Notes: generated by a model from the sequence alone, not told the origin. Positions 46,201 through 58,977 are shown, numbered from the stretch's first letter. The stretch: 64,000 nucleotides of DNA from Margaritifera margaritifera (GCA_029931535.1 JAQPZY010001148.1:703501-767500); one strand, 5' to 3'. Translations and numbers: made by a program.

Positions 46201-47180
46201 ATAGCCCAGCTAATTATTCAGTTAAGTTAGTTGTACCTGTCCCTCACAGTGAAGATATCAACGATGGAATACAATCAGACTATAGTGACTCTGGTATAAC
46301 CAATCTTCGGAATTCAGAAATATTGAACAATCTAGACCAGAAACTTTCACATCTACAACAACAGGAAAGAAATGAACTAAAACAGCTATTACATGACTAT
46401 GAGCACTTGTTTCTTGATGTTCCAACACGAACAAGTACAATTTATCATGACGTTGACATTGTAGATTCTGCGCCTGTGAAACAGCATCCTTATAGGATGA
46501 ATCCTCTCAAACAGAACTATTTGAAGAAAGAAATTCAGTATTTACTGGAGAATGATTTCATAGAACCAAGTAAAAGTAACTGGAGTTCACCATGTATTCT
46601 TGTTCCCAAGCCAGATAATACATTCCGTATGTGTACTGACTATAGAAAGTCAACAGTGTCACCAAAACTGATTCATTTCCAATCCCAAGAATGGACGATT
46701 GCATTGATAAAATTGGAAATGCGAAATATGTCACCAAGTTTGACCTTTTAAAAGGATTCTGGCAAATTCCACTGACGGAAAGGGCAAAAGAAATGTTAGC
46801 ATTTGTAACTCCAGATGGACTTTATTAATATAAAGTCATGCCGTTTGGAATGAAAAATTCGCCTGCAACGTTTCAACGTCTGATGAACACGATAACATCT
46901 GGTCTTGATAATTGTGACGAATACATCGATGACGTCATTATCTACAACAACACCTGGGAAGATCACTTGGAAACCATTCAAAAATTCTTTGATCGACTCA
47001 GCGATTCGAATCTGACAATTAATTTGAGCAAAAGTGAGTTTGGCCATGCTTGTGTCACATTTTTAGGACATATTGTGGGGCAAGGTCAAGTTAAACCTAT
47101 AGAAGCTAAAGTCAAAGCTATCTCTGAATTTCAAGTACCAATTTGTAAAAAGCAACTGATGTGATTTCTAGGTATGGCTT
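46201..47180 (+). pseudogene. pol: Reverse transcriptase region of the Gmr1-like pol
   Basis: RT begins after the integrase with HPYRMNPLKQNYLKKEIQYL and DFIEPSKSNWSSPCILVPKP. After a one-base frameshift at about 46647 the frame gives KFDLLKGFWQIPL (first catalytic Asp at 46742), a TAA at 46826, then MPFGMKNSPATFQRLMN and the YIDD active site (46922-46933). FLGHIVGQGQVKP follows. A TGA at 47162 and another at 47180 interrupt the connection to RNase H. RT copies the element RNA into DNA; motif content is typical of Ty3/gypsy. Confidence 0.9.
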
Positions 47181-47182
47181 GA

Positions 47183-47725
47183 TATTATCGGAAATTTTGT
47201 TCCAATTTTTCCAAAATCGCTGAACCTTTGACAAGTTTATTGAGTAAGAAAACCAAATTTCATTGGTCTGACAAGTGTCAGGAATCTTTTGACAAGTTAA
47301 AGGCCATGCTTAAGAATGCACCAGTTCTTTCTGCACCAAATTTCAGCCAATCATTTAAATTATCTGTTGATGCAAGTGATGTAAGGGTTGGTGGAGTATT
47401 GATTCAGGAAGACAAAAGTGGCGTGGATCACCCTGTGTGTTATTTTTCTAAAAAACTAAACAAGCACCAGAAAAATTATTCCACAATTGAGAAGGAATGT
47501 TTGGCTTTGATACTGGCTTTACAGCATTTTGAAGTGTATGTTACCTCAGCTTTTTCTCCAATTATTGTGTACAGTGATCACAATCCCCTTTCTTTCATCA
47601 ACAAAATGAAAGATAAAATTCGGAGATTGCTGAGATGGAGTTTAATATTGCAGGAATATAACATTGACATCAAACACATCAGTGGAAAAGACAATGTGAT
47701 TGCAGATGCACTCTCACGTGCATAG
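47183..47725 (+). pseudogene. pol: RNase H region of the Gmr1-like pol
   Basis: The frame is open to a TAG at 47723. It carries the usual tether FHWSDKCQESFDKLK and then RNase H with VDASD (first acidic residue), STIEKECLALILAL (Glu), and VYSDHNPLSF (Asp), ending HISGKDNVIADALSRA. Nothing else is encoded before the 3' LTR, which confirms that integrase is not located downstream. Confidence 0.9.
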
Positions 47726-47854
47726 AAATGTTATATTGCTTGATGTAATTAAGTTCAGTATAATAAAACATGTTCTTATGTAATTTTGGTTATTATAGTA
47801 TTAGATGTATATTCAAAAAAAAGCTTTATTGCATAAATCTTTCTTTTTCTTTAC

Positions 47855-47863
47855 GAGGGGAGG
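47855..47863 (+). other. Polypurine tract
   Basis: GAGGGGAGG directly abuts the 3' LTR, the expected site for plus-strand DNA priming. Confidence 0.85.
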
Positions 47864-48697
47864 TGTTATGTATGATGTTTATATAATATTATAGATATTT
47901 TAGGAAATTATAAATGTTTCTTGACTTTAATATTTGCTTAAATCTTAATGTTGTTATCAGGAAAAATATGTTTAACTAGTGTCCTTGAATTAGGTTGTTT
48001 ACTTCAGATTTGAGCTAAATGATAGTTTTGATAAACACAACATTTACTCAATTTGAGGTCAAGGTTGATTTTGTTTACAGTTAAAACTGGAAAATCCTTA
48101 GAGTTGTGTGTAAAAAGTCATGTCCATACAAGTAAAATTCCATTAAGATGACACATATTCTAGAACATTCTGTCATGTGACCAATCTTTATATATACCGT
48201 GTTTAGTGGACAGTTTTTCAGTTTCGACATTACTATCAATCTTGTAAAGAGCTATTACAGTTGTGGAAAGTAATTCTAAATTTTAAGAGAGGAATTATTT
48301 AAATATTCATTGGATTATAGCAGTGCTCATAGACTTTTGGATTTTGGATTTTTAATTGATGATTTTGGAATTTATGTGAACTTATTCAGAGATATTTTGG
48401 AGTACTTCATTTTGACATTAGCACATTAAAGACTACTAGTACATCAGGACTTTGAAGACCATTGGCACATCATAACATTCAAGGATACAGCCGTGAATTC
48501 GGAACATTCCATATTTAGGACTTGTGATTAGAACACTAATTCTTATTGGATTATTTGGATTTTAATACACATTACTGTAAGTGTCTTTTTTATTTGTCAT
48601 CTTAATTATCTAGAAATAAATTGCTTGTTGATTTTTACTTGAGTTGTTGGTTTCACGTTCTTTCTGTTACATTTTTCTAGACCATAGAGTCGTAACA
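47864..48697 (+). repeat. 3' LTR of the Gmr1-like element
   Basis: 834 bp, TGTTATGTATG to GTCGTAACA, followed by TGTA (48698-48701), the right copy of the target duplication. AATAAA is at 48615-48620. Confidence 0.95.
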
Positions 48698-48868
48698 TGT
48701 ATTGTTTTTATGTGTTCGTGTATCCCTCTACGGGCATTTAAAACGAAAACAAAATATCAATGGTCCCACTTTTTCGTTATACTTACTATTCCTTAATATC
48801 GACAGTTTCGCCTATAAAATTGATATAACCCGAAAATGACTGAAATGCATGAAACCTTCCGATGTTAA

Positions 48869-48869
<1 letters not shown>

Positions 48870-48961
<92 letters not shown>
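48870..48961. repeat. (TA)n microsatellite, long
   Basis: About 45 TA units without interruption, shortly after the retrotransposon. Confidence 0.97.
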
Positions 48962-48963
<2 letters not shown>

Positions 48964-50377
48964 GGTTAACTGGGACTCAGGGGACCACACACGCTGAGAA
49001 TGAGAATATGTCGATATTTATCATGATTAGATCGAAATGGTTTCTGGCGGTTTTTATCATCAAACACGGAAACAAATTGGGCACTCCTATTAATGAGCAG
49101 AAATGTCTGCAGCAAATGTTTGAGAAATGGATACCAAAGAAATTATTCGATACAGTTGTCAATTACTGATTGATAAATTGGAAGAACAAAGGAATGCATT
49201 ATTTAAGTGTTGATTGTAACCACTGGAAATTTAAAGGTCGTGACGCTGTTAGCTGCTCTATTTAAAGATAGCAGTAATGCATAAATGGATACGCATGACA
49301 TTTGTGAATTTTCGACGCAATTTATGTCAGACATACTTGAGTTATGATATAAAACGTTTATTTTTACCATCACGTTAATTTGTTTGCTCTTTTCTAAATT
49401 GCCTAAATTGAAGAGTACTGTCTAATTATGTTAATGAAATATTTAGACAGGAATCATTGGGAAAAGTTAAAGTATGGCTTACTGTAAGTAGAATGGCCAT
49501 ACCTTTAACATACCAGTAAAAACGCTGTTTCTGGTTGGCGAATGGTAACCTTCAGTGACCAATATAGATAAATACATAGTAAATCATATTTTTAAATAAC
49601 CGAATAATTACATCTGAATAGTTAAAATTGGTACTCACGTTATGAGTCTTTGTGTGTTTTAATTATTTAGACAAAAGGGATGTTTAATGACGAATATAGA
49701 TAAATATCAAGTAAATCATATTTTTAAATTAGCGAATAATTACCTCTTATTGGTTAAAACTGGTAATGACGCTATTGATAAAAATAATAAAATTATCCTA
49801 CAATTTAGTTTTACCAATTAATGTGTTCAGGATCAAAACTAACGGCACCAGTGTAACATTTGTTCCTCTTGCTTGAGACCTACCGTCATCAGTTGCATTC
49901 ACAGTCAGTCCTTTAAGGTCTTTCAACAGTTAACAGGGACAGAACTGTGATTTCTTTTTGTTGGTTTTGTTTGTTTATTTATTGTTGTTATTGTATTTTT
50001 GGTATTAGTTACTTTCCTTGTTAATGATACGGTAAAGCGAATGAAGCTCTTGCAAAGTACGTTTCATGAAAAAGGAGATGTAACTCTGTTTTGGTCTTAT
50101 TTATTTGACCCTTGTAGGAAGGGGTTCCATTATTTGACCTTATATCTCTTAATTATGTACGTTGTTAGACCAGGCACCAATTTCATCAGCATAAGTCTTA
50201 ACGTCATGTCAAGACTTAAGATATTTGAGTGGCATTTAAAGGCTGACTAAAATTTCAGCCAATTATATGACCGGATCCTAGACTTAAGTTCAAGTCAGAC
50301 TTAAATTCTGTGGGTGAAATCCAGTATATGTTTTTTTTTTACATGTTGCTGAAGTAATAGTTTTTGTCTTCTTGAAA
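48962..50377. other. Intergenic DNA with a small duplication
   Basis: The sequence 'aatatagataaata..agtaaatcatatttttaaat' occurs at about 49560-49655 and again at about 49690-49778, about 130 bp apart. An 'aagtcttaa' motif-rich patch at 50165-50325 resembles an inverted-repeat element. No gene was recognised. Confidence 0.5.
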
Positions 50378-50929
50378 AACTAGTGATAACGATTATACTC
50401 TGTCCGGTGTTTAATTCAATTCAAACTAGCGATAACGATTATATTCTGTCCGGTGTTTAATTCAATTCAAACTAGTGATAATGATTATACTCTGTCCGGT
50501 GTTTAATTCAATTCAAACTAGTGATAATGATTATACTCTGACCGGTGTTTAATTCAGTTCAAACTAGTGATAATGATTATACTCTGACCGGTGTTTAATT
50601 CAATTCAAACTAGTGATAATGATTATACTCTGTCCGGTGTTTAATTCAATTCAAACTAGTGATAATGATTATACTCTGTCTGGTGTTTAATTCAATTCAA
50701 ACTAGTGATAATGATTATATTCTGTCCGGTGTTTAATTCAATTCAAACTAGTGATAATGATTATACTCTGTCCGGTGTTTAATTTAATTCAAACTAGTGA
50801 AAACGATTATATTCTGTCCGGTGTTTAATTCAATTCAAACTAGTGATAATGATTATACTCTGTCCGGTGTTTAATTCAATTCAAACTGGTGATAATGATT
50901 ATACTCTGTCTGGTGTTTAATTCAATTCG
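50378..50929. repeat. 46-bp tandem repeat, 12 copies
   Basis: The unit is caaactagtgataatgatta plus tactctgtccggtgtttaat plus tcaatt. It has a few point variants (cgattat, ctgaccgg, ctgtctgg) shared between neighbouring units. Confidence 0.95.
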
Positions 50930-52968
50930 TGTCGATTGCCACCAATATTGTCAATTAACTTTATTTTCCAAAAATTTTTACTTATATTATTGTTTCCATC
51001 AAATTAGTTGTGGCTCCCATTTTTTTTTTACAAATATGCACACTATTATTTTCAATGTGTTTGTAAATATAAAATGCATCTAGAAATCATCATTCACTCA
51101 TTGTGAGAAGGAACTGTGATTTATTACATATGTTTCATTAGAGGTGTCAATATTTACATTAGCAATTACATTACTCAATCAAATGCATGGGTACATTTAT
51201 TTACATGGAGATATATACCATTATGTCTGATTTAGTAAGTGTGGTACAACAGAATCCATAATTATGTAGGATTAAAAGACATTGAATGACATTGCTGGCA
51301 CATTAAGATCCCGAGTCGATGTTAACAATATTATTTGTTCTTCAACCATTTCACAATTTCATTACAGCTTTGCTTCCACTTTTATAAGCAAAAAGGAACA
51401 AACAAAACAAAACGTATCTTCTCTGTTTGAGTACGAGTCCAATTCAAAATGTCGTCCTTTGATAGAATCTTAAAACGGTGAAATTAAAAACAATGTGTTA
51501 ATGTTAAGGCTAAAAAAAAGACCATTTTTTTTTTAAATTTAGATTCTATACAAAGCTCTCCACTCTAATTTTCACACGTTGAATTTGAAAATGTTAGATG
51601 AATATGTATTTAATGTTTAAAGGAAGCGGGCATGGACTTTCAATTCAGTTTGCTATAATCGCAAAGGAAGTTTACTGTTTTATCTCTAAAATCAATGATT
51701 AAATGTTTGAAAGTATTTATACTAGTCATACCAATAATGACTTGTAGAAAATTGCGTCAATATACAGGGGAGTGTTTGTAGATACATATGTCGTCTGCCC
51801 TACATTTCCGAATCGAATTCGACATTCTTTACCTGGTAAAATGTATTCAATGGCGCTGTTGTTAATGTCAGCAATGTTTACATTTACCTTGATATTTCAT
51901 TTTACAAAATATTTAGCATTCTTAACACATTGACTTACATTATAGATACTGTACAGCAGGCCCACAGAGAAGTGGGGGGGGGGGTACGGGGCAATTGCGC
52001 AGGGGCCTGGCGATTTCTAGGGGTCCACCGTCAACTCAGTTATAAAAAATAAATTAATCTTTGCATTAAATATTAAACATTTTTCCCTGCACGAGTCTAA
52101 GTTATGGTAGATTACTACACGTTTTTTTGTGCAAAACTATACAAAGGTTTTTATTTACAAAAAGTTAAACTTATTTTGGGAGCCATGGCTGCTCTGCCAA
52201 GGAGCCCAGGATTTTTGTCGGCGGCCAGCTGTACTTTAATGTCTTGACCAACAATAAACGCAAAATGACGTAAAATTAGGTTATTACCTAGAGTTCACCT
52301 ACATATCTTAGGCCCAGACTTAAGCTTTAGTCTTGCATCAAGCAAATCGATTAGCTGAGATTTAACTCTTACTTTAAACTGACCAATCAAATGGTTTAAG
52401 TCTGGATTTAATTTTAAGACCAATGTTGGTGAATGGTGCCAGCTTCTTTATAAAGCAGATTTAAGACATGATTCTTGCTTTTACATCATAATTAGCCTGA
52501 CAGCAAAACAAACAAAAAACAAACAAACAAACAAAAGAACAACAAATTCGGACGATTTGAATACTGAATCAATTTTATCTCTGATTCAAACTGGAAAAAA
52601 GCTAAGTAATTACAAATTATCTTACACGTATATTCTTGTGATAGACTGTTGTTCTTAAAGTATTTAGGGTTTAGATTTTTAACACCAATGGTCCAAGTTT
52701 ATATTGGCAATTTTGTTCTAAAGTATCAGTGAGTGATTTTATGTGAGAGTGCTTCGAGTTTAAAGTCTAGAAATATAATTAATAACTGAGAAAAGTAGCA
52801 AGGTTGTAATTAAATTATGTAATTGTTCTGTTTCTTTATGTCGTTTTCAATTATGTTCCAGAACTACAGAGAAGGCACTAAAGTCAACTCTAATCAGAAA
52901 GAGAAATGAGGCAGAACTAGTCGAAGAAAACATATGCCTCAATAGGTTGTGTTCAGTGTTTATTACTT

Positions 52969-52970
<2 letters not shown>
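50930..52970. other. Intergenic AT-rich DNA
   Basis: It contains a G-run near 51975. A patch at about 52300-52445 has 'agacttaag' motifs related, in inverse order, to 50165-50325. No gene was recognised. Confidence 0.5.
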
Positions 52971-53017
<47 letters not shown>

Positions 53018-53018
53018 A

Positions 53019-53095
<77 letters not shown>

Positions 53096-53102
53096 GTCTG
53101 TC
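52971..53102. repeat. (CTAT)n microsatellite
   Basis: About 32 tetranucleotide units with one interruption (ctatata) and terminal CTGT variants. Confidence 0.97.
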
Positions 53103-53824
53103 TTGTATCGGAGTCGTCCCTGTTGTTGTTGTCCTCGTCTCCTCTATGATCATCGTCATAATTATCATCATCGCTTGTTTGTCGCCCTCTCCACCTCTTC
53201 TTCCTAGTCTAAAAAATAGCTCCGATTGAATTAAATTGTTAAAGAGGAGATCGGCTATGTCTGTTTATCCATCCGTCTGTATGTATGTATACATAGTAAT
53301 CTATATGCTAGTATGCACGTCACATGCACACGCCTTTACTACTCTCGAGATTTTATTATACACCCGCTTTGACAAGCGAGCGCTTTATAAGTTTCATGTT
53401 TTCCGTCCATCCGCTAACATTGTACGGGCTATACTACTCCCACTCCCCTATTGGCTACAAGCTTGTGCTCTGGATGCAGGTTTGGATCATTATGAGTCGC
53501 GCACAAAAACTAAGTCGTTCAGCACTATTTTCTAAGTTTGTTAAAGAATTAGTTTAAAAATACATGTTCGTGCTCTAAATCGAATACCTTTTCACCTATT
53601 GCCACTAAGCTACTACTTAGGATACATCATGGAATTAACGTGTTACACGCCAAAACTGGCTCACTGTACCGCGCTCGAGTACGTTTTAGAGGGGAGGAGG
53701 ATTCCTGCATGTATACATAAATTGCACCAATACCCATTATTAGGGACACCGTTATGGAAAATTCGCGTACATTTAAACAATAAACGAGCGTAGAATCCTT
53801 CACAAGCATGACTATTCTATAGAA
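53103..53824. other. Intergenic DNA
   Basis: Slightly less AT-rich, with scattered short open frames lacking family similarity. Confidence 0.5.
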
Positions 53825-54022
53825 GGAGTCGCTGTGGCTCAGTGGTTAGTGTTCTGGGCTCATAATCAGTGGGTTGAGGGTTCGAATACTGCCCAGACCA
53901 GCTATGGTCGCCCACCGTGTTGTGTCATTATTCTCATTGTCTCTACATTAAATAGTCTTTAAAGTGTTGGTATGCCGTTAAACACCACTTCATCAAGCAG
54001 TCAATCAACCAATCAATCAATG
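53825..54022 (+). repeat. tRNA-derived SINE
   Basis: The head has a clear box A (TGGCTCAGTGGTTAGTG, about 53835) and box B GGTTCGAATAC (53879-53889). The body includes 'accagctatggtcgcccacc', and the end is 'gccgttaaacaccacttcat' with a (TCAA)n-type tail. The tRNA-like head is a different sequence from that of the 16.2-kb copy. Confidence 0.72.
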
Positions 54023-54107
54023 ATAATATGGCCCGACTCTTTAAACTTCCTTGAAAACGTGCGTAAGAGTGTTTTTGGTCTCTGAGTAGCGTAAGAGTTT
54101 CCAGGCA

Positions 54108-54290
54108 CAGAAAGATTGGTTGGTTTGCTTTGATATTTTAAGGCACAACAACAATTATTTAGTGCCGAAGCAATTGGAATAAAGTGCCTTGCCCATGGAC
54201 ATACCACGGTAGCCGACCTGAGCTTACCGATATAAGGATTCGAGCCCGCACCCTTTCAGTCGCGAGTCTGGCACGCTAAAAACTGAGACA
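54108..54290 (-). repeat. tRNA-derived SINE, - strand
   Basis: Reversed, it reads TTTTTAGCGTGCCAGACTCG, GGCTCGAATCC (54246-54236, box B), 'gtatgtccatgggcaaggca', 'ctttattccaattgcttcgg' and 'cactaaataattgttgttgt', closely matching the SINE at 16219-16396 in order. Confidence 0.75.
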
Positions 54291-55249
54291 ATAAGGAGGC
54301 TCATTTGAAAGAACACTTTATTTGTGAAAATGTTCCAGAAACAGCTTTATGTATCGGCCATAAATTTAATAAGATTTTCTAAATATATTGTTTCTTTTCG
54401 GAAGCTGTGTAGCCTTTCGTCATGATTGATCCATTTCGGTTCGATGAAAATTGTCATTTCCTCGAGGCATATTCATTAATGATAGAGCTCCGAATGATAT
54501 AAAAGATAAACTATTACACTCGTGCGAGCATACCCTGTCTTAATCATTTAAAAGAGATATTGGTTTCAATAATTGAAACTGGTATTGAAAGGATGTATGT
54601 TTGACGGGAAACAGGACACAACTTAAATCTACAGTATACTTTAGCACCACGTTTTGTTTTAAAAACACATATTTTAATATACAGTTATACAGCCAGCCAC
54701 AATCTTTTTTTTTAAATCGGGCTTAAAGAGATGCATGTAAACCAATTTCGCTTCCATGTTTTCATCAACTGTAATAAACTTTAGTCAAGTACTACGTTAC
54801 TGAGCTGTAGTCGGACTTTTCTTGCATCTGTTTGTTATACTGGCAACCTGAAGGGTGTGCGGCTTACAAAACTGGAAAAGAAAGATAGATTATTTGGTCC
54901 AACGAGAATGAGAAGTGTCCAATAACAAGAGAATTAATAAAAATAACGCAGAAATTTGGGGTTGTATGCATGTTACAATACTCTAACAGCGTTCCAGTTG
55001 GAGGTAGAGAATGAACCGGGATATCAAGGTGTTTACGTGTTTGAATACTAGAGGAATCGAAGAAAAACTTGGAAGGGTCTTGCTCCAAGAGGAGAACAAA
55101 TCCAAGCCGAGAGTTTAAATTGTCTTAGGTTTCTTGTTCGGCTAGTTTGCATTTGATATTTCATACTTTTATGCCCAATTATCGAACTACGTCCTTGATA
55201 TTTCCCAAGACCAACTTGACTACATCTGCAGTACAAGTCTACAAATCAA
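54291..55249. other. Intergenic DNA before the satellite array
   Basis: No gene or repeat was recognised. Confidence 0.5.
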
Positions 55250-57345
55250 TCCACGAATGCATCAGTCAATCAATCAATGCATGAATGGATCAGTCAATCA
55301 ATCAATGCATGAATGAATCATTAAATCAATCAATGCATGAATGAATCATTAAATGAATCAATGCATGAATGGATCAGTCAAGCAATCAATGCATGAATGA
55401 ATCAGTAAATCAATCAATGCATGAATGAATCAGTAAATCAATCAATGCATGAATGAATCAGTAAATCAATCAATGCATGAATGAATCATTAAATCAATCA
55501 ATGCATGAATGAATCATTAAATCAATCAATGCATGAATGAATCATTAAATCAATCAATGCATGAATGAATCAGTAAATCAATCAATGCATGAATGAATCA
55601 GTAAATCAATCAATGCACGAATGAATCATTAAATCAATCAATGCATGAATGAATGAATCAGTAAATCAATCAATGCATGAATGAATCATTAAATCAATCA
55701 ATGCATGAATGAATCAGTAAATCAATCAATGCATGAATGAATCAGTAAATCAATCAATGCATGAATGAATCATTAAATCAATCAATGCATGAATGAATCA
55801 TTAAATCAATCAATGCATGAATGAATCATTAAATCAATCAATGCATGAATGAATCATTAAATCAATCAATGCATGAATGAATCAGTAAATCAATCAATGC
55901 ATGAATGAATCATTAAATCAATCAATGCATGAATGAATCAGTAAATCAATCAATGCATGAATGAATCAGTAAATCAATCAATGCATGAATGAATCAGTAA
56001 ATCAATCAATGCATGAATGAATCATTAAATCAATCAATGCATGAATGAATCAGTAAATCAATCAATGCATGAATGAATCAGTAAATCAATCAATGCATGA
56101 ATGAATCAGTAAATCAATCAATGCATGAATGAATCATTAAATCAATCAATGCATGAATGAATCATTAAATCAATCAATGCATGAATGAATCAGTAAATCA
56201 ATCAATGCATGAATGAATGAATCAGTAAATCAATCAATGCATGAATGAATGAATCATTAAATCAATCAGTGCATGAATGAATCAGCAAATCAATCAATGC
56301 ATAAATGAATCATTAAATCAATCAATGCATGAATGAATGAATCAGTAAGTCAATCAATGCATGAATTAATGAATCATTAAATCAATCAATGCATGAATGA
56401 ATCAGTAAATCAATCAATGCATGAATGAATCATTAAATCAATCAATGCATGAATGAATGAATCAGTAAATCAATCAATGCATGAATGAATGAATCATTAA
56501 ATCAATCAATGCATGAATGAATCAGTAAATCAATCAATGCATGAATGAATCAGTAAATCAATCAATGCATGAATGAATCATTAAATCAATCAATGCATGA
56601 ATGAATGAATCAGTAAATCAATCAATGCATGATTGAATGAATCATTAAATCAATCAATGCATGAATGAATCAGTAAATCAATCAATGCATGAATTAATCA
56701 TTAAATCAATCAATGCATGAATGAATCATTAAATCAATCAATGCATGAATGAATCAGTAAATCAATCAATGCATGAATGAATCAGTAAATCAATCAATGC
56801 ATGAATGAATCATTAAATCAATCAATGCATGAATGAATCAGTAAATCAATCAATGCATGAATGAATCAGTAAATCAATCAATGCATGAATTAATCAGTCA
56901 ATCAATCAGTGCATGAATGAATCATTAAATCAATCAATGCATGAATGAATCATTAAATCAATCAATGCATGAATGAATCATTAAATCAATCAAGGCATGA
57001 ATGAATCAGTAAACCAATCAATGAATGAATGAATCATTAAATCAATCAATGCATGAATGAATCATTAAATCAATCAAGGCATGAATGAATCAGTAAATCA
57101 ATCAATGAATGAATGAATCAGTAAATCAATCAATGCATGAATGAATCAGTAAATCAATCAATGCATGAATGAATCATTAAATCAATCAATGCATGAATGA
57201 ATCATTAAATCAATCAATTCATGAATGAATCATTAAATCAATCAATGCATGAATGAATCATTAAATCAATCAAGGCATGAATGAACCTTTAATTCAAGCA
57301 ATGCACGAATGAATCATTAAATCAATCAATGCATGAATGAATCAA
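55250..57345. repeat. 28-bp satellite-like array, about 2.1 kb
   Basis: The unit aatcaatcaatgcatgaatg plus aatcatta occurs about 70 times. Two main versions (ending cagtaa or cattaa) are interspersed, and 32-bp units with an extra 'atga' appear in clusters around 55650, 56215-56500 and 56600. Both ends fade into more diverged units. Confidence 0.97.
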
Positions 57346-58180
57346 AGAAAGAAAATATGAGTGAGTTTTTTTAAATTATAAATGAGTCTGTCGGCAATGA
57401 AAATGTTACTATATTGAAATGTATGTTCATAAATATAAAATATTACAAATATCTTTAAAGTTATAAAACACTAAGAAACAAAAATGTTGGTGATATACAC
57501 ACTACAATAACTGCATCCATAAATAGTGCTGTATATCGTGCAGGGAAAATGTGACACAAGTTTAGAGAACTTGTATCCAAATCTATAGAGTAATATTGAG
57601 AATGCACCTTCTAGGTGTCCTGTGTACTATTGGATTGATTTCTTCTTCAATTTCATAATGGATTTGAAACACTATACTTGATTTCAATTTTTTTTTTAAT
57701 TTTGAAGGAGCTTGGTTTTCACTGCACTGCTTTACAATTAATAATTGAATTACTGATTTACTGAAATTCTACAAGCGGGTTAAAAAAAAATTTAAATCAC
57801 AAACTTTTTGAAATAAATATCACAGCAACTGCCTATGTGAAATATTAGGTGGCCTAGTAATCTTCCCGTAGTCCATCACGAGATGTTCCGATACGAAAAA
57901 TACAGATTGGCTTAGAAATGTATTGCATCTCCGGTGCAAGGTTTGTTGGGCGAGTCCAGGCTGAAACTCTGCATCCATACTCTGCTTTTTTGCCGTTACA
58001 AGGCAACAACGTTGATGGTAGGGTGTGTGAATAAAACCTAAATAAGGAGTAATCTTATCTTGTATCAAGCCTGAACTTGTTAGATGATCTTTGGTTAGCT
58101 CGGACAAAACTAAAAATGTAATCAACTTTAAAAAGTTTGTTTAGTGTTAACTTCAATGGTAGTACTATCTTAAATTGATA
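57346..58180. other. Spacer between two tandem arrays
   Basis: AT-rich, no gene recognised. Confidence 0.5.
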
Positions 58181-58977
58181 CATATGTATAACAACATACT
58201 GAACGAAACAGTAAAGGCTGTACATAAGTATAACAACATACAGTACGAAACAGTAAAGGCTGTACATATATATAACAACATACAGTACGAAACAGTAAAG
58301 GCTGTACATATGTATAACAACATACAGTACGAAACAGTAAAGGCTGTACATATGTATAGCAACATACAGTACGAAACAGTAAAGGCTGTACATATGTATA
58401 GCAACATACAGTACGAAACAGTAAAGGCTGTACATATGTATAGCAACATACAGTACGAAACAGTTAAGGCTGTACATATGTATAACAACATACTGAACGA
58501 AACAGTAAAGGCTGTACATATGTATAACAACATACTGAACGAAACAGTAAAGGCTGTACATATGTATAACAACATACTGTACGAAACAGTAAAGGCTGTA
58601 TATATGTATATCAACATACCGTACGAAACAGTTAAGGCTGTACATATGTATATCAACATACCGTACGAAACAGTAAAGGCTGTACATATGTATAACAACA
58701 TACAGTACGAAACAGTAAAGGCTGTACATATGTATAACAACATACTGTGCGAAACAGTAAAGGCTGTACATATGTATAACAACATACAGTACGAAACAGT
58801 AAAGGCTGTACATATGTATAACAACATACTGTACGAAACAGTAAAGGCTGTACATATGTATAACAACATACTATACGAAACAGTAAAGGCTGTACATATG
58901 TATAACAACATACTGAACGAAACAGTAAAGACTGTACATATGTATAACAACATACAGTACGAAACAGTAAAGGCTGT
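58181..58977. repeat. 42-bp minisatellite, 19 copies
   Basis: The unit is aaaggctgtacatatgtata plus acaacatacagtacgaaaca plus gt. Because 42 is a multiple of three, both strands carry frames of over 260 codons. They encode a monotonous repeat and have no separate support as genes. Confidence 0.96.

Larger units (their letters stand above)
41950..48697 (+). mobile_element. Gmr1-like Ty3/gypsy LTR retrotransposon, full length but inactive
   Basis: A 6748-bp element has two 834-bp LTRs (about ten mismatches), TGTTA/TAACA ends, a 4-bp target duplication TGTA on both sides, a tRNA-Pro-like primer site and a polypurine tract. One long gag-pol frame gives capsid, zinc knuckle, protease, integrase, reverse transcriptase and RNase H in that order. 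Placing integrase before RT is the hallmark of the Gmr1 group of Ty3/gypsy elements; ordinary gypsy elements have it last. Gag also contains a SCAN-like segment, a known Gmr1 trait. The coding region has seven premature stops (43780, 44056, 45073, 45076, 46826, 47162, 47180) and two single-base frameshifts (about 45545-45551 and 46647), so it cannot mobilise itself. No envelope gene is present. Confidence 0.93.

Noticed and set aside
47726..47854. A possible envelope gene after pol
   Set aside because: Only about 130 AT-rich bases with no open frame separate the RNase H stop from the polypurine tract.
50378..50929. Regular repeats that could suggest a CRISPR array
   Set aside because: This and the other arrays are head-to-tail tandem repeats with no unique spacers between units, and the genome is eukaryotic.
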